Part shown: positions 17,222-27,271 of the stretch, piece by piece
Position numbering within the stretch: position 1 is the stretch's first letter
How the letters are laid out: every line of letters starts with the position of its first letter
Assembly (NCBI RefSeq): GCF_002160015.1
Contig: NZ_NFJT01000002.1
Span: 186,001 to 250,000, forward strand
Origin: Anaerofilum sp. An201
GTDB taxonomy: Bacteria > Bacillota > Clostridia > Oscillospirales > Ruminococcaceae
Direction: 5' to 3'
Length of the DNA: 64,000 nucleotides
Notes under the pieces: model-generated
What the model was told of the DNA's origin: nothing
The model's input: the letters and a program-made list of their open reading frames with translations, nothing else
Database searches by the model: none
Translations under genes and position numbers: made by a program

Positions 17222-19123
17222 TTATTTCCTGTTCCTGCGCACGATCACCACGATGGCCGCTGCGGCTGCCGCGATCAGCACCACGGCGCCCACCCACAGC
17301 CAGACGGCGCTGCCGGAGGACTGCTCGGGCTGGGACTGGCTTTCGGGCTGGGAGGCGGCGGACGAGGCATCGTCCTTCTGCTGCACGGCGTCGATGGCGT
17401 CCAGCAGGGCTTCATGCGCGGCCTGCAGCTGTTCGGCGGTGGCGTCCGGGTTGGCCAGCGCCTTCTCGGCGTTGTCCAGAGCGGTCTGCAGTGCGGTGAC
17501 CGCGCTGGCGTCGGCATTTTCCAGATCCAGCTGTTTGGCCTTGTTCACGGTCTGTTCCAGCTCATCGCGGCCCAGGTTCAGCTTCAGGCCGTCGGCGGCG
17601 TTGCGCAGCTGACGGGTGGCCTCGGTCACCTCGGCGGCGGTGGGAGCCTGCTTGGCCAGCACCTCGCGCGCATTGGCCAGCGCTTCCTCAAAGGCATCCT
17701 TGCCTTCGTCGTAGTATTTGTTCAGGTCCAGGCTCTCGGCGTACTCCACCAGCTTTTTCAGCTCGTCGGTGTTGGCCGGCTGGGCGGTGGGGCTGGGAGT
17801 GGAAGAAGGCTTCCTGGTGGGCTGCACGGTCTGGCCGCCGTTGCCGCCATTGCCGCCGTCCTGCCCGCCGTTGCCGCTGTCACCGGAGGACGGCGGAGTG
17901 GTGGGCTGCTCGGTGGGAGCCGCGGTCGGCTGCGCCGTGGGAGCGGGGGTGGGCTGGGCAGTGGGGGTGGGCTGGGGTTTCTCCTCCAGTCCGGCGATGG
18001 CCTTCATCAGCGCCTGCTGGGCCTCGTTCACCTGCTGCTGGGTGGCTTCGGCGTCGTCGTTCACCTGGCGCGCCTTGTCCAGAGCGGTGCGCACCGCATC
18101 GGCGGTGGCGTCGGTGTAGAGGGAGAGGTCGATGCTTTCCGCATAGCGGATGACCTTCTGCAGCTCGCTCTTGTCCACCGTGTCGGGCTGGTCGTCCTTC
18201 ACCGGAACGGGATAGTCGCCGTCCTGTGCCTGCCAGCTGCCGCTGCGGTTCAGATCCTGTACGAACTCATCGGTCTTCATGTCGGCCGATTCCATCGGCT
18301 CGCCCTTGCCGGTGTCGGTCTGGCCGGCCACGTCCTGGGCATAGTATACATCTTCAATGGTCTGGGGCTGCACTTCGCCCACGGCGCCGCCGCCCTGACC
18401 GTTCACCTGCACCACTGCATAGCAGCTGGTGACGCTGGAGTAGGCGGACGATCCGGTGATGCCGCCCACCAGCTGTCCGCCGGTGACGCTGCCGAAGGCC
18501 GCGCTGCTCTGGATGGCTTTGCTGTTGGAGCTGTCGCCGGCCAGTACGCCGCCCTTGGTGTTGGCGGTGACGTCGGCGTCGGCCACACAGCCTTCGATCC
18601 GGCCGGTCCAGTTGTCGCCTACCAGACCGCCCACTGCCTTGCGGCCGGCGACGGTGTTGTCGCCCACCAGCTGGCAGTACTCGATGCTGCCGCCGTTCAT
18701 GCCGGCCAGCGCACCCACGTTATCCTGTCCGCTGACAGTCACGTTTTCCAGCGTGAGCTCCTCCACCTGGCCGCCCACGCCGATGCGGCCGAACAGGCCG
18801 ACCATGTCCTGGCCATCCAGTGCCAGCGTGAGGTTGCTCACGGTGTGGCCGTCGCCGTCCAGCACGCCCTCGAAGGGGGTGAGGGAATCGCCCACCGGCT
18901 GCCATTCCACGCCGGCGAGGTCGATGTCGGCTGCCAGCTGGAAGTATCCGGTGGGATACTCGGCCATCTGCTGCAGCTGCTGGGCGGTCTCGATCCGGTA
19001 AGGCGAGGCACTGGTGCCGTCGCCGCCCGCAAAGGGGCCGGACTGCGCCAGAGCCGACATGGGGCAGAGCAGGATGCCTGCCGCCATCATCAGCCCTGTG
19101 CATACCGACAACGCTTGTTTCAT
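17222..19123 (-). CDS. Surface protein with GLUG repeats, FIVAR helices and C-terminal membrane anchor
   Basis: The 633-residue protein has a signal peptide (~1-26, ending ALA). Residues ~30-270 hold short repeats such as GLFGRIGVGG, VGALAGMNGG and VGGLVGDNW, typical of the GLUG motif in bacterial adhesins. FIVAR-like three-helix segments follow (~310-375 and ~460-580), separated by a long Pro/Thr/Ser/Gly-rich linker (~378-455) that could span the wall. The C-terminus has a transmembrane helix (SAVWLWVGAVVLIAAAAAAI) and RRNRK. No LPxTG-like motif precedes it, so it is probably membrane-anchored. It may hold glycan substrate or partner proteins near the cell for the GH101-like enzyme 13 nt downstream. 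Its own promoter is at 19181-19209. Confidence 0.85.
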   Translation of the reverse strand: MKQALSVCTGLMMAAGILLCPMSALAQSGPFAGGDGTSASPYRIETAQQLQQMAEYPTGYFQLAADIDLAGVEWQPVGDSLTPFEGVLDGDGHTVSNLTLALDGQDMVGLFGRIGVGGQVEELTLENVTVSGQDNVGALAGMNGGSIEYCQLVGDNTVAGRKAVGGLVGDNWTGRIEGCVADADVTANTKGGVLAGDSSNSKAIQSSAAFGSVTGGQLVGGITGSSAYSSVTSCYAVVQVNGQGGGAVGEVQPQTIEDVYYAQDVAGQTDTGKGEPMESADMKTDEFVQDLNRSGSWQAQDGDYPVPVKDDQPDTVDKSELQKVIRYAESIDLSLYTDATADAVRTALDKARQVNDDAEATQQQVNEAQQALMKAIAGLEEKPQPTPTAQPTPAPTAQPTAAPTEQPTTPPSSGDSGNGGQDGGNGGNGGQTVQPTRKPSSTPSPTAQPANTDELKKLVEYAESLDLNKYYDEGKDAFEEALANAREVLAKQAPTAAEVTEATRQLRNAADGLKLNLGRDELEQTVNKAKQLDLENADASAVTALQTALDNAEKALANPDATAEQLQAAHEALLDAIDAVQQKDDASSAASQPESQSQPEQSSGSAVWLWVGAVVLIAAAAAAIVVIVRRNRK

Positions 19124-19180
19124 TATAATTCCTCCGTTTCCCGGCCCGCATATAGGTGGGCCTCAATCGTTGCTGATTGT

Positions 19181-19209
19181 ATTGTACAAAACGGCGCAAA
19201 ACAAGTAAA
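19181..19209 (-). promoter_or_regulatory. SigmaA promoter of the GLUG/GH101 operon
   Basis: TTTACT (19204-19209) and TACAAT (19181-19186) are 17 bp apart on the minus strand and point at the start at 19123. Confidence 0.65.
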
Positions 19210-19344
19210 TGTATCTTTTTCAGAATGCATTTGTAAAAAATCCACATGCCTCTGTCGAATGATGTCACTTTTTCATCTTGAAAATTTTTCATCCTGCACA
19301 CACAAATTTCACCCCTTGCTTTTTGCACGTTTTTCACAGCAAAA

Positions 19345-19397
19345 CCCAAGCGCCCGGCCGGGCTCTCCTTGCGGGAGGGTCCGGCCGGGCGCTTGGG
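19345..19397 (-). terminator. Strong terminator after the small 117-residue gene
   Basis: A perfect 17-bp stem, CCCAAGCGCCCGGCCGG with its complement, is followed on the minus strand by TTTTGCTG. It closes the small gene at 19416-19769. Confidence 0.85.
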
Positions 19398-19415
19398 CAC
19401 AGGAACGATGTACTT

Positions 19416-19769
19416 TTATATGGTGCGGAAAGAGGATTCCGGCAGGGCATCCAGCAGCTCCAGCCGCTGCACCGTGATGCCCGCCGCATCGACGGCCACG
19501 GTGATCCGCGCCCATGTGCCGGGCAGCTCCAGCATCGCGGCGCGCAGCAGATACCGCACGCGGCGGCCTTTGCGCGCCCTGCCCGACGCCACCCGCAGCC
19601 GCCAGCTCAGGGCTGTGCAGTCGTCGCGCAGGGCAGCGCATCGGGTGAACAGGCGCCGCACCGCATAGCGGCCGGTGTCGGCAGCGAGATCGCAGTGGGC
19701 CGGCGCGCAAAAGCGCATGTCGGCGGGGATGGACAGTTCACAGGCGCGGTTTTCATAACGGATCTTCAT
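19416..19769 (-). CDS. Small basic protein of unknown function
   Basis: I do not recognise this 117-residue protein. It is likely real: AAAGGAG lies 7 nt before the ATG, it has its own promoter (20001-20028) and a very strong terminator follows its stop. It is rich in Arg, Ala and Cys (RVASGRARKGRRVRY), with a first half of short predicted strands (KIRYENRACELSIP) and a hydrophobic C-terminal strand pattern (ITVAVDAAGITVQRL). No signal peptide or membrane helix is seen. Between its promoter and its start is a structured RNA with a terminator, so its expression is probably conditional. It is placed between secreted glycan genes, but that alone does not show a link. Confidence 0.6.
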   Translation of the reverse strand: MKIRYENRACELSIPADMRFCAPAHCDLAADTGRYAVRRLFTRCAALRDDCTALSWRLRVASGRARKGRRVRYLLRAAMLELPGTWARITVAVDAAGITVQRLELLDALPESSFRTI

Positions 19770-19857
19770 ATTCAGTCTCCTTTACAGCTCGTGCGTTTCT
19801 GTCTTTTCGGCCGCGCGGGACAAGCCCGCAGCAAAGGGAAACACAGTGCACAGAAAC

Positions 19858-19994
19858 AAAAAAGCACTGCGCTTTTCTTCAAAGCCAGTGCCGATGTCTG
19901 TTTTATGGCGCACTTCGACCCTGTCTCTGAATCCCTTCTCCACAGGACAAAAGTCCAAAATGCACTTGTACGCTGTAAAATTGAAACTGCGTGT
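19858..19994 (-). ncRNA. Unassigned structured RNA or leader ending in a terminator
   Basis: Transcription from 20001-20028 would make a ~137-nt RNA that ends at a good terminator (GCACTG...CAGTGC plus TTTTTT, 19858-19891), 89 nt before the next start codon. Inside it are a hairpin GGAC-TTTT-GTCC, a stem CCTGT...ACAGG enclosing GGAGAAGGGATTCAGAG, and the segment GCGTAC. That segment can pair either with an upstream GTACaCGC or with a downstream GTGCGC. I cannot match it to a riboswitch class I know. It is either a cis-acting switch for the small gene or an independent small RNA. Confidence 0.55.
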
Positions 19995-20000
19995 ACATTT

Positions 20001-20028
20001 ATTATAGCATATCCGCGGCGGCTGTCAA
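20001..20028 (-). promoter_or_regulatory. Near-consensus promoter of the structured RNA
   Basis: Exact TTGACA (20023-20028) and exact TATAAT (20001-20006), with a TG extension and 16-bp spacing. It is one of the strongest promoters in the window. Confidence 0.88.
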
Positions 20029-20042
20029 GGAGTTTGCCGCAC

Positions 20043-20082
20043 AAAAAATACCGGCGCTCCTCCCAAAAGAGAGAAGCGCCGG
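20043..20082 (-). terminator. Terminator after the GH2 gene
   Basis: CCGGCGCT-TCTCTC pairs with GGGAGG-AGCGCCGG on the minus strand and is followed by TATTTTTTG. It lies 15 nt past the stop at 20097. Confidence 0.88.
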
Positions 20083-20096
20083 CGCAAACAGGCAGA

Positions 20097-23156
<3,060 letters not shown>

Positions 23157-23171
23157 TTATGCACTTTTGGG

Positions 23172-23966
23172 TCACAGGCGCAGGGTCTGGCCGGCCTTGA
23201 TGCAGATCGGCTCTCCCCCCACGCTGGCCCAGATGTCCAGCGGGCCGTGGTTCTGCCACACGCGGCCGTCCGCCGTGGCGCGCAGATGCTTCAGGCAGTT
23301 CAGGTAGTCGATGATCTGGATGTTGGTGGCATACCACACCTCCGGCCGTCCGGCCACCGCCCGGCACAGCTGCTCCATCATCTCCCAGCTGTTGTCGCGG
23401 GTGAACTCGAAGCTGTGGCCCCACACATAAAACAGCTGCATCTTTTTGGCATAATCCCGCGACATGAACGCCTGCCACATCTCCAACCCCTTGTTGTGGT
23501 GACAGGTGGGATGCCATTCCAGCGGGCGCTCCGGCGGCAGGAAATCGGTGCGCTCCCGGGTGGTGCGGCTGTACTCAATGCCGCAGGCGACGGCCGCCGC
23601 CTCGGTCTGGGGATCGTACTGCCCGTATGGCCAGCTCATGCCGCGCACCGGCTCCCCCCACGCCTCCTCCAGGCGCATCCGGTTTTCCATGATCTCGCCG
23701 GTCACCTCGGCCAGCGGCATCTGGGACAAAAACGGATGGGTATGGGTGTGGGCGGCCAGCTCGTGGCTGCTGTATACCTCCTTGAATTCCTCCGGCTGCA
23801 CATGCTTGCCGTCGTCAAAAAAAGCGCTGTTGAGATGGAAGGTCGCCTTCAGGCCCAGGCTGCGGAACAACTCGGCCAGGCGGCGGTCCTCGATCTGGCC
23901 GTCGTCGTAGCTGAAGGTCACGCAGCGGCGCGCGCCGCAGGGCCAGCGGTCAAAAATCACATCCAC
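23172..23966 (-). CDS. Polysaccharide deacetylase (CE4/NodB fold)
   Basis: The 264-residue protein starts at GTG 23966 (VDVIFDRWPCGARRC), 9 nt after AAGGAG; longer readings have no ribosome site. NodB motifs are TFSYDDG (~20-26, catalytic and metal Asp) and HTHTHP (~73-78, metal histidines), then SWPYGQYD and a late HSFEF. Family members remove N- or O-acetyl groups from sugar polymers. No signal peptide is seen, so it probably acts on imported fragments rather than the wall. It is transcribed with the GH2 gene and divergently from a heparinase-fold lyase; the three may form one intracellular pathway for acetylated host glycans. The acetyl position removed is unknown. Confidence 0.85.
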   Translation of the reverse strand: MDVIFDRWPCGARRCVTFSYDDGQIEDRRLAELFRSLGLKATFHLNSAFFDDGKHVQPEEFKEVYSSHELAAHTHTHPFLSQMPLAEVTGEIMENRMRLEEAWGEPVRGMSWPYGQYDPQTEAAAVACGIEYSRTTRERTDFLPPERPLEWHPTCHHNKGLEMWQAFMSRDYAKKMQLFYVWGHSFEFTRDNSWEMMEQLCRAVAGRPEVWYATNIQIIDYLNCLKHLRATADGRVWQNHGPLDIWASVGGEPICIKAGQTLRL

Positions 23967-24015
23967 GTTTTTCTTCTCCTTTCGCGGCCACACCGGGCCG
24001 GCGTGTTTTGCTTTT

Positions 24016-24044
24016 ATTGTACCGCGCGGCGGCGGCGTGTGCAA
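24016..24044 (-). promoter_or_regulatory. Promoter of the deacetylase/GH2 operon
   Basis: TTGCAC (24039-24044) and TACAAT (24016-24021) are 17 bp apart on the minus strand, back to back with the plus-strand promoter 24 bp away. Confidence 0.7.
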
Positions 24045-24067
24045 CGGGAATTGGATTATTTTTTACA

Positions 24068-24096
24068 TTGACAATTTCTTTGGCGCGCGCTACCAT
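24068..24096 (+). promoter_or_regulatory. Promoter of the second heparinase-fold lyase
   Basis: Exact TTGACA (24068-24073), 17 bp, TACCAT (24091-24096). Transcription would begin near 24103, 58 nt before the ATG at 24161. Confidence 0.8.
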
Positions 24097-24160
24097 GAAA
24101 ACAAAAAAATCCGTGCACGGCATTTTTTCGCCGTGCTGACACCAAAAGGGGGACCCCACC

Positions 24161-25966
24161 ATGTTCTGTGACCAGCTTCGCTATCTGCCCGCCCGCCTGC
24201 ACCCGTTCGTGCCCTGCCCGCCCGCGTCCGACCGCGCTGCCTGGCAGGCCCTGCCCGACGCCACCCGCGCCCGCCTGATCGAAAACGGCGAATATTTTGC
24301 CGGCAAGCCGGTGCCCGCTCTGCCCTTCTCGGCCTGGCTGGCCTTCGGCCGCACCGGAGACCGCGTGACCTTTGAATATCCGTATTTCCTGCGCCGCCGG
24401 ATGCTGTGCCACCTGGTGATGGCCGAGTGCTGCGAGGGCAAAGGCCGCTTTACCGACGACATCCTCAACCTGATCTGGGCCATCTGTGAGGAGACCGCCT
24501 GGCAGGTCCCCGCCCACAACAGCTACATCCGCGACACTCCCCAGCTGCCGCTGCCCGACGCCTCCCGCCCCATCATCGACCTGTTCGCCGCCGAGACCGG
24601 CGCGCTGCTGGCGATGGCGCGCTATCTGCTGGGCGACGAGCTGGAGCAGGCGGCGCCCGGCCTGCGCAGCCACATCGGGCGGCTGCTGGAGACCCGCATC
24701 CTCGTCCCCTATCTGGGCTGCCACTTCTGGTGGATGGGCCTGGAGGGCGACGCGGTGAACAACTGGACCCCCTGGTGCACCCAGAACGTGCTGGTGACCG
24801 CGCTGCTCTCGCTGGACGGCGACCCGGTGCGCACCCGCGCGGTGATCCGCAAGGCCGCCTGCAGCCTGGACGCGTTTGTGGACAGCTACGGCGAGGACGG
24901 CTGCTGCGATGAGGGCGCGCAGTACTACGGGGCGGCGGCGGTGTGCCTGTTCGGCGCGCTGCATGCGCTGGACGGCGTGGCGCCCGAGGCGTTCGGCGCG
25001 CTGTGGAGCCAGCCCAAGCTGCACAACATGGCGCGCTTTATTTTCAATGTACATGTGGACGACAAATACTACATCAACTTCTCCGACTGCTCGCCCCTGG
25101 CCGGCCGCCGCACCGCCCGCGAGTTCCTGTTTGCCAAAAAGTTCGGCGACGAGGCGATGATGGCCTTCACCGCCGCCGATTTCCTGAAAAACCCGGACCC
25201 CGACTTCCGCGAGGATCCCTATCTCTCGGGCGGCATCAACCTCTACTACGCGGTGCTGGGCGCCTTTGCCGAGGCCGACATCCGCGCCTGCACCCTGCCC
25301 GACCAGCCGGCCGGCAGCCTTTACTACCGCAGCGTGGGTCTGCTGATGGCGCGGCACGGCGCGTATGTGCTGGGCGCGAAGGCGGGCTGCAACGACGACA
25401 GCCACAACCACAACGACACCGGCAGCGTGACCCTGTACAAAAACGGGCAGCCCTTCCTGATCGACATCGGCGTGGAGAACTACACCAAAAAGACCTTCTC
25501 GCCCCAGCGATATGAGATCTGGACCATGCAGTCCCAGTGGCACAACCTGCCCACCTTCGGCACGGTGCAGCAGCTGCCCGGCCGGGAGTACTGCGCCCGC
25601 GCGGTGCACACCGAACTGGACGCCGACCACAGCTCCATCTCGATGGACATCGCCGGGGCCTACCCGCCGGTGCCGGGGATGAGCTTCTACCACCGCAGCG
25701 TCCGTCTGGACGCGGAAGGCCTGGTGCTGGAGGACGAGACCGACTATCCCTCCCCCGTCACCATGACGCTGATGTTCCGCAACCAGCCGGTGCTGAACGG
25801 CGCGGTGCTGGAGGTGGCCGACCTGGGCGTTGTGGAGCTGAACGGTGTAGCCGCCGAGGTGAGCGCCGTGCCGGTGACCGACTCCCGCCTGCTGGTGACC
25901 TGGCCCGACACCCTTTGGAAGGTGCAGCTGACCTTCACCGGCACGCTCCACCTCGTGGTGCGCTGA
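24161..25966 (+). CDS. Heparinase II/III-family protein
   Basis: The protein has 601 residues without a signal peptide and follows an AAAGGGGG site. The helical toroid (~50-350) has NNWTPWCTQNVL (~205) and CCDEGAQYYGAA, both typical of heparinase II-like enzymes. The sandwich region (~390-600) has CNDDSHNHNDTGSVTLYKNG, where the histidines fit the metal/catalytic cluster. The family degrades glycosaminoglycans or related uronate-containing chains. This one differs clearly from the lyase at 8194-10170, so the two probably take different linkages or chain lengths. It ends at a strong terminator (25994-26029) and is divergent from the deacetylase/GH2 operon. Cytoplasmic action on imported oligosaccharides is inferred. 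Confidence 0.85.
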   Translation: MFCDQLRYLPARLHPFVPCPPASDRAAWQALPDATRARLIENGEYFAGKPVPALPFSAWLAFGRTGDRVTFEYPYFLRRRMLCHLVMAECCEGKGRFTDDILNLIWAICEETAWQVPAHNSYIRDTPQLPLPDASRPIIDLFAAETGALLAMARYLLGDELEQAAPGLRSHIGRLLETRILVPYLGCHFWWMGLEGDAVNNWTPWCTQNVLVTALLSLDGDPVRTRAVIRKAACSLDAFVDSYGEDGCCDEGAQYYGAAAVCLFGALHALDGVAPEAFGALWSQPKLHNMARFIFNVHVDDKYYINFSDCSPLAGRRTAREFLFAKKFGDEAMMAFTAADFLKNPDPDFREDPYLSGGINLYYAVLGAFAEADIRACTLPDQPAGSLYYRSVGLLMARHGAYVLGAKAGCNDDSHNHNDTGSVTLYKNGQPFLIDIGVENYTKKTFSPQRYEIWTMQSQWHNLPTFGTVQQLPGREYCARAVHTELDADHSSISMDIAGAYPPVPGMSFYHRSVRLDAEGLVLEDETDYPSPVTMTLMFRNQPVLNGAVLEVADLGVVELNGVAAEVSAVPVTDSRLLVTWPDTLWKVQLTFTGTLHLVVR

Positions 25967-25993
25967 GCCGCTCCTCGTTCCGGCATATGCACG

Positions 25994-26029
25994 CTCCCCC
26001 CGTGTCCGCGCAGGCACGGGGGGAGTTTT
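25994..26029 (+). terminator. Terminator after the second lyase gene
   Basis: CTCCCCCCGTG pairs with CACGGGGGGAG and is followed by TTTTG, 27 nt past the stop. Confidence 0.88.
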
Positions 26030-26096
26030 GTGTATGCATCCGCTGCGCACGGGCAGGCCCTTCCTTTTTATAAAGAGAGAGGGCCGGTCTGCCCAA

Positions 26097-26360
26097 TCAG
26101 GCGGCCCGCGGCGTTTTGGGGGAAGAGGGGCGCGGACGGTCTGCCGCCGGGCGCTGCACCTGGCGGGCACGGCGACGCGGCCTGCGCCGGAAGGCCATTC
26201 GTTTTACCAGCGGAATCCCCAGCACCAGGATGACCAGCCGCAGCAGGCCCATCCCCGGCGCAACGCCGCCGGTCAGGATCGCTTCCACTGTGAGCGGTAC
26301 CAGCAGCAGCATCCAGAGCAGCAGGGTTTGAAAGCATCCCCGAACAAATCGAAACAACAT
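26097..26360 (-). CDS. Small two-helix membrane protein
   Basis: This 87-residue protein starts at 26360 after a strong AAAGGAGG. Two hydrophobic stretches are visible (TLLLWMLLLVPLTVEAIL, ~12-29, and GLLRLVILVLGIPLV, ~38-52). They are followed by a very basic tail (RRRPRRRARQVQR) and a proline-rich end, so the tail should face the cytoplasm. I do not recognise a family. It is divergent from a LexA-like repressor, and its -35 box overlaps a likely operator, so it is probably under that repressor. A small stress- or toxin-like membrane peptide is possible but unproven. Confidence 0.6.
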   Translation of the reverse strand: MLFRFVRGCFQTLLLWMLLLVPLTVEAILTGGVAPGMGLLRLVILVLGIPLVKRMAFRRRPRRRARQVQRPAADRPRPSSPKTPRAA

Positions 26361-26444
26361 GGTTTTTTCCTCCTTTGACCGGCCGCGCGCCGTGCGTATG
26401 CGAAAGCCTCCCGGCCGCCATCATCACGACTGGATTCTATTACC

Positions 26445-26473
26445 AGCATACTACACCAAAATGTTGTTGTCAA
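26445..26473 (-). promoter_or_regulatory. Promoter of the small membrane protein
   Basis: Exact TTGACA (26468-26473), 17 bp, TATGCT (26445-26450) on the minus strand. The -35 box overlaps a GTTGT half-site. Confidence 0.75.
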
Positions 26474-26540
26474 TATCAAAGTACAACTTTTTTTATTTTA
26501 TTTTTCCAATACTCCCTTTACAAAAACAACTGGTCGTTGT
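26466..26540. promoter_or_regulatory. Probable operator pair for the S24/LexA-like repressor
   Basis: Two dyads use the same half-site. GTTGT (26466-26470) faces ACAAC (26483-26487) over the leftward -35. ACAAC (26526-26530) and GTTGT (26536-26540) lie within the rightward promoter spacer, touching the -10. Their position on both divergent promoters suggests autoregulation. They do not resemble the Gram-positive LexA box CGAAC-N4-GTTCG. Confidence 0.6.
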
Positions 26541-26545
26541 ATAAT
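26517..26545 (+). promoter_or_regulatory. Promoter of the S24/LexA-like repressor
   Basis: TTTACA (26517-26522), 17 bp, exact TATAAT (26540-26545). The spacer holds the dyad ACAAC-TGGTC-GTTGT. Confidence 0.85.
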
Positions 26546-26575
26546 AAAACCATAAGGAAAGGAGCGTATGCCCTT

Positions 26576-27163
26576 ATGTTCAAACAACGCCTGAAAGAAA
26601 TGCGCACCCGCCGCGGATTCACCCAGGTGGGCCTGAGCCGGATGCTGGGCATCTCGCAGCAGGCCGTTGGCAAATGGGAGACCGGGCGCTGCACGCCCGA
26701 CCCCCAGACGCTGGCACGACTGGCCTCCATTCTGGACACCACGGTGGACTATCTGCTGGGCGGAAACAGCAGCGGCGTGGGCGAGTGCATGGTCCCGGTG
26801 CTGGGAACAGTGAAAGCCGGTTTCGGCGCGCTGGCCTATCAGGAGGACTGCGGCAGCGAACCCGCCAACGTCAAGGACCCCGGCCAGTATTTCTACCTGA
26901 TCGTGCGCGGCGACAGCATGGAGCCCCGCATCCACGACGGCGATCTGGCGCTGGTGCACCGTCAGCCCACGCTGGAAAGCGGCGAGCTGGGTGTGGTGGT
27001 GTATGGAGACGGCGAAGGCACACTGAAAAAGTACATCCGCCAGGGCCAGGCTGTGATCCTGCAGCCCTTCAACCCGGCCTACCCTTCCCAGGTGATCGCC
27101 GGCGAGGAGCTGGAGCATCTGTACATCGCCGGCCGGGTGGTGGAAACAAAGACCAAATGGTGA
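26576..27163 (+). CDS. XRE-S24 self-cleaving repressor (LexA/CI-like)
   Basis: The protein has 195 residues, with the start at 26576 (MFKQRLKEMRTRRGF) after AAAGGAG. An N-terminal XRE helix-turn-helix (~3-62; GISQQAVGKWETG) is joined to an S24 peptidase domain (~75-190). The catalytic dyad is visible: Ser114 in GDSMEP and Lys151 in TLKKY, with the expected Ala81-Gly82 cleavage site in VKAGFG. Such proteins cleave themselves when bound by RecA filaments and so release their operators. Because the DNA-binding part is XRE-type, it is not classical LexA. It is followed, after 108 nt, by a radical-SAM protein linked to DNA repair, which suggests a damage-inducible unit. Operators flank both divergent promoters. 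Confidence 0.92.
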   Translation: MFKQRLKEMRTRRGFTQVGLSRMLGISQQAVGKWETGRCTPDPQTLARLASILDTTVDYLLGGNSSGVGECMVPVLGTVKAGFGALAYQEDCGSEPANVKDPGQYFYLIVRGDSMEPRIHDGDLALVHRQPTLESGELGVVVYGDGEGTLKKYIRQGQAVILQPFNPAYPSQVIAGEELEHLYIAGRVVETKTKW

Positions 27164-27271
27164 CAGGCCGGGCCATCGCCTGAAACCATCTTTTTGAAAA
27201 ACGGCTTTTTTGCGAAAGGGAACCGCGAAAGAGCTGTGTTTGCTGTACCCTTTTTGCAACAGGAGGCTCCT

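Noticed and set aside
17222-17350. Sortase signal in the GLUG/FIVAR protein
   Set aside because: No LPxTG or close variant precedes the final hydrophobic helix; a plain membrane anchor is more likely.
26466-26540. Classical Gram-positive SOS (LexA) box
   Set aside because: The consensus CGAAC-N4-GTTCG is absent; the dyads use ACAAC/GTTGT instead.
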